A DNA stretch of 5,862 bases. It comes from Candidatus Omnitrophota bacterium (GTDB taxonomy: Bacteria; Ratteibacteria; UBA8468; B48-G9; JAFGKM01). The position numbers were made by a program, and so were the translations under genes. How positions within the stretch are numbered: the stretch's first letter is position 1; every line of letters starts with the position of its first letter. Positions 1 to 5,256 of the stretch are shown one piece after another. Location of the stretch: the NCBI GenBank assembly GCA_022704985.1, contig JAKJFI010000062.1:1-5862 (forward strand), written 5' to 3'. Under the pieces are notes generated by a model that saw only the letters and a list, made by a program, of their open reading frames with translations, did not search any database and had not been told where the DNA came from.

Positions 1-74
1 TAAAGTTTTTCTCCATTTTCCTCAATCCTTACTGCAAACTGAAAAATTTCGCTTACGTCAAAAAATACGCCCAT
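1..74 (-). CDS. Ferritin-like/rubrerythrin family protein, N-terminal fragment (continues past left edge)
   Basis: The first 24 codons of a minus-strand gene start at an ATG on 72-74, preceded by GGGAGG (80-85) at 5 nt spacing. The visible peptide begins MGVFFDVSEIFQFAVRIEEN and continues with GEKL. This hydrophobic start followed by a helix containing RIEENGEK is what I expect for the first helix of a rubrerythrin/ferritin-like diiron domain, where the Glu of such a segment is an iron ligand. Proteins of this family reduce peroxide or store iron in the cytoplasm, usually with electrons from rubredoxin. It lies 86 nt downstream of fprA on the same strand and fits the oxygen-defence set. Only the N-terminus is present, so the domain layout, including any rubredoxin-like tail, cannot be seen. 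Family assignment is moderately sure. Confidence 0.68.
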   Translation of the reverse strand, partial: MGVFFDVSEIFQFAVRIEENGEKL

Positions 75-160
75 TAATACCTCCCTTGTCCCACATTGCC
101 TTTTTTAATTTATCTCTTTTCTCCCCTCGCTCAGAGCTTTTTTATGAGGGACATTGTTTT
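75..160 (-). other. Spacer between fprA and the ferritin-like gene
   Basis: These 86 nt hold the GGGAGG ribosome binding site of the downstream gene (80-85). They also hold an imperfect inverted arrangement: CCCTC at 124-128 can pair with GAGGG at 146-150, with a small GCTC-A-GAGC palindrome (129-137) inside the loop. On the minus strand the pairing is not followed by a T run, so I do not call a terminator for fprA. I see no convincing -35/-10 pair. Read-through from the upstream operon is the simplest reading. Confidence 0.4.
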
Positions 161-1342
161 TCAAAACAAATCCAACTGTTTGTGTTTTTGCGCTATTGTT
201 TCCGCAAGACTTTCAAGCAATTCGAAATCGGCATTCCCGGGTAATCCTTTGACTATAACCGGTGTCAGCACCTCAGCATTACCGGCCGGAAGCATATCCG
301 TAATGGATTTTAGCATGTTTCCACCCCACCCGTAAGAACCGATTACCGATATAAACCTGGTCTTCGGTCTAAACACCTTGAAGAGGTATGTTGCATAGAA
401 AACCGCAGGATGAGGGCCTGCAAGCACCGTCGGCGCGCCCAGAACAACAGTGGCGGCATCGACAAACGACATTGCCAGTTCTCCCACGTCCGTTACCGTA
501 AGATTAAAAGGCTTTGCTTCTATCCCTTTCTTTACAAGAGCTTCACTGAAGCAATCAACCATCCGCGCAACGCTTCCATGCATTGAAATGTAAGGAATCA
601 CCACTTCATTCTTTACGCTGTCCGATACCCAATTCCTGTAGGCGCTGATAATAAAATCAGGATTATTGTAAACCGGACCGTGACTCGGCGCGATTATGCC
701 GATATCCAACTTTTCGATTAACTCAAGATGCTTCCTGATATTATTCCTGAAGGGCATCATTATTTCAGCATAATACCGTTTTGCCGAACTGTGCAAATTC
801 TCACCGCATGACGCGTAGAAAGTGCTTGTTGCAAGATGCGCACCGAAAAGATCACAAGGAAAAAGTATCCTGTCATCAATGTCATACGTAATCATCGTTT
901 CAGGCCAGTGCACCCAGGGAGCGTGCAGAAACCGTAGCTTCCTTGTGCCGATTGAAAGCTCTTCGCCGTTGCCAACCGTTTTACATCTCTCCTCCGGGAT
1001 GGAAAGCAATTTACTGAGAAGAGAAACGCCCTTGTCGCTTGCAATCACCTTTGAGTCCGGAAAAGCTTTGAGCACGTCCGGTATACACCCTGAATGATCC
1101 TGCTCCGAATGGTTGGAAACTATGTAGTCTATCCTTCCTTCGCTCAAGTCCCTGAGAACGCGCATGAACTTTCCGCTTTTTGACGGGTCTGACGTGTCAA
1201 TCAAAATGTTTTTCTCATCCTTAATCAGGTACGCGTTATAGGACGTTCCTTCAGGAAGGGGTATCAGCTCGTCAAAAAGCCGCCTGTCCCAATCGTTCAT
1301 CATAATTCCGTAGACGCCTTTTGCTATTTCACGGGTAACCAT
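161..1342 (-). CDS. fprA: FprA-family A-type flavodiiron protein (O2/NO reductase)
   Basis: This cytoplasmic flavodiiron protein of 393 aa, normal for the family, reduces O2 to water or NO to N2O with electrons usually supplied by rubredoxin. The N-terminal metallo-beta-lactamase-like domain (about 1-245) has all diiron ligands in order: H78-x-E80-x-D82-H83, H145, D164 and H221. The C-terminal flavodoxin-like domain (about 247-393) shows a phosphate loop region at 251-260, a GAPTVLAGPHP segment (302-311) and GSYGWGG (335-341), as in archaeal-type FprA proteins. The start on 1340-1342 is chosen over an upstream in-frame ATG at 1435 because AAGGAG (1348-1353) lies 5 nt before it and family proteins begin at this point. 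The ribosome binding site overlaps the rubredoxin stop codon, so the two are probably translationally coupled. In the FMN loop the usual Thr is Val258. O2 versus NO preference cannot be told. Confidence 0.95.
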   Translation of the reverse strand: MVTREIAKGVYGIMMNDWDRRLFDELIPLPEGTSYNAYLIKDEKNILIDTSDPSKSGKFMRVLRDLSEGRIDYIVSNHSEQDHSGCIPDVLKAFPDSKVIASDKGVSLLSKLLSIPEERCKTVGNGEELSIGTRKLRFLHAPWVHWPETMITYDIDDRILFPCDLFGAHLATSTFYASCGENLHSSAKRYYAEIMMPFRNNIRKHLELIEKLDIGIIAPSHGPVYNNPDFIISAYRNWVSDSVKNEVVIPYISMHGSVARMVDCFSEALVKKGIEAKPFNLTVTDVGELAMSFVDAATVVLGAPTVLAGPHPAVFYATYLFKVFRPKTRFISVIGSYGWGGNMLKSITDMLPAGNAEVLTPVIVKGLPGNADFELLESLAETIAQKHKQLDLF

Positions 1343-1352
1343 AGTTTCTCCT

Positions 1353-1523
1353 TCAGTTAGGCTTATTCTCTTTATCAAACTGGTCTTTGCCGACTCCGCA
1401 TTCCGGACAAATCCAATCCTCCGGAAGCTTCTCAAAACTTGTCCCGGGAGTTATGCCGTTCTCAGGATCTCCCTTCGCCGGATCGTATATGTAACCGCAT
1501 ACCGTACAGATATATCTGTCCAT
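1353..1523 (-). CDS. rub: Rubredoxin
   Basis: This small cytoplasmic electron carrier of 56 aa holds one iron bound by four cysteines. The CxxCGY motif (C6, C9) and the CPxCG motif (C39, C42) are both present, with the usual aromatic residues around them and Trp37 before the second pair. Length and spacing are typical for a single-domain rubredoxin. The start at 1521-1523 is chosen because AAAGGAG (1529-1535) is 5 nt upstream and rubredoxins start right there; a longer in-frame ATG at 1550 would run into perR and add nothing conserved. It sits 23 nt after perR and 10 nt before fprA, its probable electron acceptor, and could also feed the ferritin-like protein downstream. Confidence 0.97.
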   Translation of the reverse strand: MDRYICTVCGYIYDPAKGDPENGITPGTSFEKLPEDWICPECGVGKDQFDKENKPN

Positions 1524-1546
1524 TATTGCTCCTTTATCCCGAACTC

Positions 1547-1990
1547 TCACTTGCTAAGCATTCTTGTGGTGGATTCAGGATTTTGTTTCGTGCATTTCCT
1601 GCACAAACCTTTAAGATAGAGGTGATGTTCTTCTACTGAATGTCCGTCTATTTCCTTCTCGTTCAGAAGTGCACACTTGTGAAAAACATCGTATAACCCG
1701 CCGCATTTCCTGCATTTGAAATGCAGATGTGAATTCTCGGAATAATCATACCTGACTTCATTCTCTTCAACGGTAACCTGTCCTACTATTTTCTTATCTA
1801 CGAGTATCTTCAGAGTGTTATAAATCGTTGTCTTGGACAAGGTTGGTATCTCTAAAGAAAGACTGCTGTATATCTCCTCCACGGTGGGATGTGTCCTGTT
1901 CCTGACAAGATACTCGAAAATCTTCATTCTCTGAAATGAAGGCTGAATTCCGTTATTTTGCATCGTCTTTATTATCTCTTCCTGCCTCAT
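1547..1990 (-). CDS. perR: Fur-family regulator, PerR-like peroxide sensor
   Basis: This 147-aa metal-dependent repressor has an N-terminal winged helix (about 1-82) with a recognition region around [12 protein letters not shown] (52-63), and a C-terminal dimerisation and metal domain. Aligned by eye to Bacillus subtilis PerR, all regulatory-site ligands are present: H34, D82, H88, H90 and D101 (PerR H37, D85, H91, H93, D104). Asp rather than Glu at the last site favours PerR over Fur. The structural zinc site is complete: C93-x2-C96 and C130-x2-C133. PerR senses H2O2 by iron-catalysed oxidation of ligand histidines, which releases DNA. The start has a perfect AAGGAGGT (1997-2004) at 6 nt inside the end of ogg, and its ATG overlaps the ogg stop as ATGA. 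It probably controls this operon, but I found no convincing Per box. Confidence 0.93.
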   Translation of the reverse strand: MRQEEIIKTMQNNGIQPSFQRMKIFEYLVRNRTHPTVEEIYSSLSLEIPTLSKTTIYNTLKILVDKKIVGQVTVEENEVRYDYSENSHLHFKCRKCGGLYDVFHKCALLNEKEIDGHSVEEHHLYLKGLCRKCTKQNPESTTRMLSK

Positions 1991-2622
1991 TTGAATACCT
2001 CCTTGTTGAAGAAATACCAGAAAACAAAATCCAGATGCGCCATGGGTATGTTGATATTCTCCGCAAATTTGCCCATGGCGTTCTCAACCTCAACGTATTT
2101 CCCCGCGGAAAGGGAGGAAGGAATCCGCTTTATGACTTCGGTTGTCACAAGCCCCCTCAAGATATGCCTGTCAAGTATCGCAAGCCCGCTACCCCTTCCT
2201 ATGTTCCTTAAAAAGTGGCTTGCTTCCTTGTATCCCATTCCCTTTACGTTTTCTGCTATGTATCTCCTCAGAAGCTTTTCGTCTTTCTCGACCTTAAGGT
2301 AACTCAGAAAACTCCCGTCTCCACTGAAAAACCTTTTCCTTGACTCTACGATGTAACCCGCCTTGTTATTCCTGAACCTTACGCCGGTCAGAGACCCGGA
2401 GATTTCCTCCTCAGAACCGTGAATCATGATGCCGTTGTTAAAGAGCCGTTCAATGTTATCCCAGCACACCCTCGCCTTGCATTGAGGAGTAAGCAGACAG
2501 AAGAAAAATTCCTTCTGTATCTTTTCAACCGTGTCATTCTCCTTGAATTGCAGAAGGCGTTCCTCTATCGCCGGCTTAATGCCCTTATGAATCGCTTGCA
2601 AACTTGTAATAATTTCACACAC
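1987..2622 (-). CDS. ogg: 8-oxoguanine DNA glycosylase/AP lyase, archaeal-type Ogg2
   Basis: This 211-aa base-excision repair enzyme removes 8-oxoguanine and nicks the abasic site. It is a member of the HhH-GPD superfamily of Ogg2 type, common in archaea and found in some anaerobic bacteria. Visible signatures are FFFCLLTPQCKA (39-50), the helix-hairpin-helix around VKGMGYKEASHFLRN (126-140) with catalytic Lys132, and AILDRHIL (148-155) with catalytic Asp151. The chain ends in Lys211; a C-terminal lysine takes part in 8-oxoguanine recognition in characterised Ogg2 proteins. Length matches the family (about 205-215). The start is GTG (2620-2622): no in-frame ATG lies between it and the upstream TGA, and the next Met is too far in. 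No ribosome binding site stands at normal spacing; a TATAAT box lies 6 nt upstream, suggesting a leaderless message. It is the first gene of the defence operon and overlaps perR by 4 nt. Confidence 0.9.
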   Translation of the reverse strand: MCEIITSLQAIHKGIKPAIEERLLQFKENDTVEKIQKEFFFCLLTPQCKARVCWDNIERLFNNGIMIHGSEEEISGSLTGVRFRNNKAGYIVESRKRFFSGDGSFLSYLKVEKDEKLLRRYIAENVKGMGYKEASHFLRNIGRGSGLAILDRHILRGLVTTEVIKRIPSSLSAGKYVEVENAMGKFAENINIPMAHLDFVFWYFFNKEVFK

Positions 2623-2628
2623 GTCTAA

Positions 2629-2656
2629 ATTATACCTTAAATATGCAGAAAATCAA
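2629..2656 (-). promoter_or_regulatory. Promoter of the ogg-perR-rub-fprA operon
   Basis: On the minus strand TTGATT (2651-2656) and a perfect TATAAT (2629-2634) are separated by 16 nt. Transcription would start about 6-8 nt after the -10 box, at or next to the GTG start codon of ogg. It is the only promoter-like pair I see before the operon. Confidence 0.6.
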
Positions 2657-2674
2657 GCCTTCTGAACAATTGGA

Positions 2675-2694
2675 AAACATCATTTGTTTATAAT
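2675..2694 (+). promoter_or_regulatory. Possible remnant promoter and inverted repeat before the pit remnant
   Basis: A perfect TATAAT lies at 2689-2694 on the plus strand, upstream of the decayed permease, with no good -35 at 16-18 nt. A perfect 5-bp inverted repeat AAACA-N5-TGTTT (2675-2679 and 2685-2689) abuts it and sits about 20 nt upstream of the ogg -35. It could be a regulator site between divergent units or a chance palindrome in AT-rich DNA. Confidence 0.3.
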
Positions 2695-2826
2695 ACAGGG
2701 CGCTTATCCTTATCTCTTTAATCCTCGCCGCCGTGTACATGGGATGGTCCATGGGCGCTGACCCCGTTTATTTCAGGTCTAATAACGCGCGCCATAATAA
2801 TTGCGACGCTGTTCTTTACGAGATAA
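2694..2826 (+). pseudogene. Remnant of a PiT-family inorganic phosphate transporter (N-terminal stub, frameshifted)
   Basis: No intact ORF exists here, but two frames together read like the start of a PiT permease. The first frame (about 2697-2762) gives a hydrophobic helix, LILISLILAAVYMGWSMGAD, resembling the first membrane helix and the GAND signature of PiT proteins. After a C run at 2762-2765 the reading moves to the next frame (about 2764-2823), giving PFISGLITRAIIIATLFF, resembling the SGxLTxRxAxIIAxxF second helix, then TAA at 2824-2826. Removing one C would join the frames. Intact PiT proteins have several hundred residues and about ten or more helices; here about 40 remain, so most of the gene has been deleted. 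The DUF47-like remnant directly downstream is the usual PiT partner and supports the call. No start codon is certain. Confidence 0.6.
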
Positions 2827-2838
2827 CGGAGGATTCAA

Positions 2839-3222
2839 ATGGACAAGACGGGAAATATCTTTGCATGGCTGGGAGAACGCGAGGGAAAGAACGTCCCGAA
2901 CCTCGCTCTGCAACGTGTGGAAAAATCCTGCGAGCGCGTAATCGCCATGAAAGGCAACATTGAATCTCTAACAAGGATGCTGACGGCAAAAAACAGAGCA
3001 TAGACAGGGCAAAAAGGAACGTATGGGCGAAAAAACCAGGACAATAGAACAAGAAAGAGACAACAAGAGGCGCGATATTATCTGCTTTCTTATAAAAACA
3101 CGTAGTTGAGTCCTCAGGTTACCATCCCTGTTTACGAAATGAAAGACAATCTTGAAAACGTGCTTGACTGCATAAAAAAGTCAGGCGACATGGTCGGGAT
3201 ACTCGCAATCAAGGCGAAATGA
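2839..3222 (+). pseudogene. Broken DUF47/PhoU-like phosphate transport accessory gene
   Basis: ATG at 2839 follows GGAGG (2828-2832) at 6 nt, so the original start is visible. The first frame runs 54 codons to TAG at 3001-3003, with FAWLGEREGKNV then a helix VEKSCERVIAMKGNIESL, like the start of DUF47 proteins that accompany PiT transporters. The similarity continues in a second frame (about 2994-3044, IDRAKRNVWAKK), a third (about 3029-3106, IEQERDNKRRDIICFLIKT, like the E-x-x-(A)D-x-x-RR-x-I helix) and then the first frame again (3106-3219, including MKDNLENVLDCIKKSGDM) to TGA at 3220-3222. Each break is mended by adding one base; the first two lie at A6 runs (2988-2993, 3030-3035), the third at 3104-3106. 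The mended product would be about 128 aa against about 200-220 for the family, so it is also shortened. Lost function is likely. Confidence 0.6.
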
Positions 3223-3223
3223 T

Positions 3224-4510
3224 TCACGGTTTCACCAGCTTCTCGTAGTAAGAGGAAACGTTATATATGCCTCCGCTCTTCCCGTAGAAATCCTCATTCA
3301 GCCTGAAGATGCCGCTGACCGGAGACGTCCATTCCGCTTCAGGAAAGGGATGGCGTGAAATCAGCTTGTCCCAGTCCCTGTAATTCTGGTGACCGTTCGA
3401 CTCCACAACGGGTATCTTCAGACCGGGCAAAGGCTTCAAACGACAGGCAACGTTCTTGTTCCATTCGACAAGAGGCGGAATGACAGTCAGGTCGGCGCAG
3501 AAATAATCCATGCCGTTTTTCTCAGCCTCGTCCAATATCTTAAGCGTCATACTCAATGTTTTTGCGATAGGTTTTAAAGCTACCCCTTTATAGCCCATCT
3601 GATACCTCTTGAGAGTATCTTCCTGCGTATGCGCACTCTCATCCGCCACAATTCTTACAGGAAAATCATTTACATCAATTTCGAGATTCTCAGGAAAAGG
3701 CTCCTCCATTACTATCACCCTGTCGAGAGCGCCGAGTTTATCTATGAAATCAACGAGGCGCATCAAACGCTCCCTGTTGTCGTACCTGCCGTTTGCGTCA
3801 AAATAATAGGGCAGTTTGCCGTTCTCCGTGTATTTCGTGGGGATATCTCCAAACCTTTCATGTATACTTCTTATTCTCTCCATATCCCATTTAAGCATTT
3901 TCTCCCGGTCGCCGTCTTTATCCGGATCCGAGCCAATCTTTATTTTTAGCGTGAAAAAACCTTCATTTATGGCCTTGCCTATGTCATCAACAGGCACACC
4001 ATAGGACATCAGGGGAATACAGGCAACAAGAGGATGTCTGAATTTCATAGGTCCCCGATATTTCTCAGGAATCATACTGTAAAACTCGCATGCGCCTCTC
4101 TCTTTCGCGTAGAGCACCCAGAGCGCATTGTCAAGTGCGACAAGAGCATTGAGCGTGAATGTCTTACGAAGGTCTTCCCTGCCGGTAATTTTTTTTGCGT
4201 ATGAGTGCACGTTTTCCAGAACCTCGTCCTGAAACGCCACGGGGTTATCAAGTTCCCTGTCAAGCAACAGTCTGGAAGCGTATTCGGTAATGCTCAGCAT
4301 AAGCGCATTGCCGCCTGCCTGACTGTGAGAAGTGAAAACGGCCGCATCGGACCACAGAATACTCTGGGTACCTATGCCTATCCCGTAATTATCCGCTGTT
4401 TCAAGACATACAAAAACCTGCCATAGGTCACTGAGATATCCCCCCTTAAACCCGAGCGGCATATTCAGCGGCTCCGAGCTGAAATTCAGATTGACTTTCT
4501 TTATCCTCAT
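3224..4510 (-). CDS. Enolase-superfamily enzyme, muconate-lactonizing/dipeptide-epimerase subgroup, substrate unknown
   Basis: This 428-aa cytoplasmic Mg-dependent enzyme has an N-terminal capping domain (about 1-150) and a TIM-barrel-like catalytic domain. The subgroup pattern is complete: KxK on strand 2 (K189, K191 in TLKIKIG), metal ligands D238 (FDANG), E269 (MEEP) and D290 (ADES), and the strand-6 lysine K313 (ALKP). Two opposing lysines are used by muconate-lactonizing enzymes, o-succinylbenzoate synthases and dipeptide or N-acylamino acid epimerases/racemases, all of which abstract a proton alpha to a carboxylate. The stretch from K191 to D238 is 47 residues, clearly longer than the roughly 29 of muconate-lactonizing enzyme, and is rich in charged residues. 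The start at 4508-4510 has GGAGG (4515-4519) 4 nt upstream; an earlier ATG at 4561 would cross the promoter and ccdA start. It stands alone, ending 1 nt from the DUF47 remnant, so context does not reveal the substrate. Confidence 0.85.
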   Translation of the reverse strand: MRIKKVNLNFSSEPLNMPLGFKGGYLSDLWQVFVCLETADNYGIGIGTQSILWSDAAVFTSHSQAGGNALMLSITEYASRLLLDRELDNPVAFQDEVLENVHSYAKKITGREDLRKTFTLNALVALDNALWVLYAKERGACEFYSMIPEKYRGPMKFRHPLVACIPLMSYGVPVDDIGKAINEGFFTLKIKIGSDPDKDGDREKMLKWDMERIRSIHERFGDIPTKYTENGKLPYYFDANGRYDNRERLMRLVDFIDKLGALDRVIVMEEPFPENLEIDVNDFPVRIVADESAHTQEDTLKRYQMGYKGVALKPIAKTLSMTLKILDEAEKNGMDYFCADLTVIPPLVEWNKNVACRLKPLPGLKIPVVESNGHQNYRDWDKLISRHPFPEAEWTSPVSGIFRLNEDFYGKSGGIYNVSSYYEKLVKP

Positions 4511-4521
4511 ATTTCCTCCGT

Positions 4522-4551
4522 TTGATTTTTGACACTGCGAAACTATATAAT
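4522..4551 (+). promoter_or_regulatory. Promoter of ccdA
   Basis: TTGATT (4522-4527) and a perfect TATAAT (4546-4551) are 18 nt apart. The -10 box ends 8 nt before the ccdA ATG, so transcription should start at or within a base or two of the start codon. A TTGACA at 4529-4534 looks like a better -35 but is only 11 nt from the -10 box. Confidence 0.6.
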
Positions 4552-4574
4552 ACATCAACATGGAAACAATTCAA
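4547..4574 (-). promoter_or_regulatory. Possible promoter of the enolase-superfamily gene
   Basis: On the minus strand TTGAAT (4569-4574, inside the first codons of ccdA) and TATTAT (4547-4552) are 16 nt apart. A start near 4540 would give a leader of about 30 nt containing the GGAGG ribosome binding site. Its -10 overlaps that of the opposing ccdA promoter. Confidence 0.45.
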
Positions 4575-5252
4575 AGCTACCCGTTCTTAATCAGCTTTGC
4601 GGCAGGTATCCTCTCTTTCGCAAGCCCCTGCATACTACCCTTGATACCTGCATATCTTTCGTATATAACCGGCGCTTCAATAGAGAATATACGCGATGGT
4701 TTGAACTATAAAAGGAACCTTTTGCTTTCAGTTTTGTTCGTTCTCGGATTCAGCGCCGTATTTACCGCGCTGGGAGCGTCGGCAACGTGGATTGGAAGAC
4801 AGTTGCTGATGAAACAGAATGCAGTTAGGATAACAGGGGCCGTTATCGTGATTCTTTTCGGTCTCCATCTTGCGGGTATTCTCAGGATAAAGACGTTATA
4901 CAGGCAGAAAGGGCTGCGAACAGACAGGATAACCGGCGGGTATGCGGGAGCATTCATAATAGGCATGGTTTTTGCTTTCGGCTGGACTCCCTGCGTGGGA
5001 CCGGTGCTTACCTCTATCCTGATAATGGCATCTACTGAAGAATCCTTGATGCGTGGAATAACCCTGCTCCTATCCTATTCTCTCGGCATAGGTATCCCTT
5101 TCATCATAACCGCAATAGCCGTAAATAAAATGCTGAACTTGTTCACCCGCATCAGGAAACATTACGGCAAGATAGAGTTCTTCACTGGAATGCTTCTCAT
5201 AGCCGTAGGCATCCTGCTTCTGTTGAATAAATTCCGGTTTTCTATCGGTTAA
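4560..5252 (+). CDS. ccdA: CcdA-type membrane thiol:disulfide reductant transporter
   Basis: This 230-aa integral membrane protein of the CcdA/DsbD-beta family carries reducing equivalents from cytoplasmic thioredoxin across the membrane to extracytoplasmic thiol-redox proteins, classically for cytochrome c maturation. Six hydrophobic helices are visible at about 8-30, 53-75, 92-110, 128-152, 164-186 and 203-223, the standard number. The two reactive cysteines lie in the conserved Pro-containing motifs: C24 in ASPCILPLIPAYLSYITG (helix 1) and C145 in GWTPCVGP (helix 4). Length is typical for stand-alone CcdA. The ATG at 4560-4562 begins at the natural N-terminus, but no ribosome binding site precedes it; TATAAT 8 nt upstream suggests a leaderless mRNA. 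No thioredoxin-like partner or cytochrome c gene lies in the window, so the acceptor is unknown. The gene ends 4 nt from the convergent phosphofructokinase. Confidence 0.93.
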   Translation: METIQSYPFLISFAAGILSFASPCILPLIPAYLSYITGASIENIRDGLNYKRNLLLSVLFVLGFSAVFTALGASATWIGRQLLMKQNAVRITGAVIVILFGLHLAGILRIKTLYRQKGLRTDRITGGYAGAFIIGMVFAFGWTPCVGPVLTSILIMASTEESLMRGITLLLSYSLGIGIPFIITAIAVNKMLNLFTRIRKHYGKIEFFTGMLLIAVGILLLLNKFRFSIG

Positions 5253-5256
5253 ACGG

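Noticed and set aside
124..150. Possible rho-independent terminator (GCTC-A-GAGC then T6 on the plus strand, flanked by CCCTC/GAGGG)
   Set aside because: The inner stem has a one-base loop, the T run is on the plus strand where no gene ends, and on the minus strand no T run follows the outer stem.
96..335. 79-aa plus-strand ORF across the end of fprA
   Set aside because: It is antisense to the well-supported fprA C-terminus and has no family resemblance or ribosome binding site.
1343..1435. Longer fprA start at 1435
   Set aside because: It adds 31 residues overlapping rubredoxin with no ribosome binding site; the ATG at 1342 has AAGGAG 5 nt upstream and matches the family N-terminus.
1524..1550. 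Longer rubredoxin start at 1550
   Set aside because: It would overlap the end of perR; the internal ATG at 1523 has AAAGGAG and gives a normal rubredoxin N-terminus.
2623..2700. Per box (TTATAAT-N-ATTATAA) near the ogg promoter
   Set aside because: Only half-sites occur (TTATAAT at 2688-2694 and GTATAAT at the ogg -10); the second halves do not match, and half-sites are hard to tell from -10 boxes.
2733..2963. 76-aa plus-strand ORF beginning with GTG
   Set aside because: Only its first part resembles anything (a PiT helix); after the C run at 2762-2765 the similarity moves to another frame, so it is a by-product of the frameshift.
4511..4561. Longer enolase-like start at 4561
   Set aside because: It would run through the putative promoters and oppose the ccdA start; GGAGG precedes the ATG at 4510.
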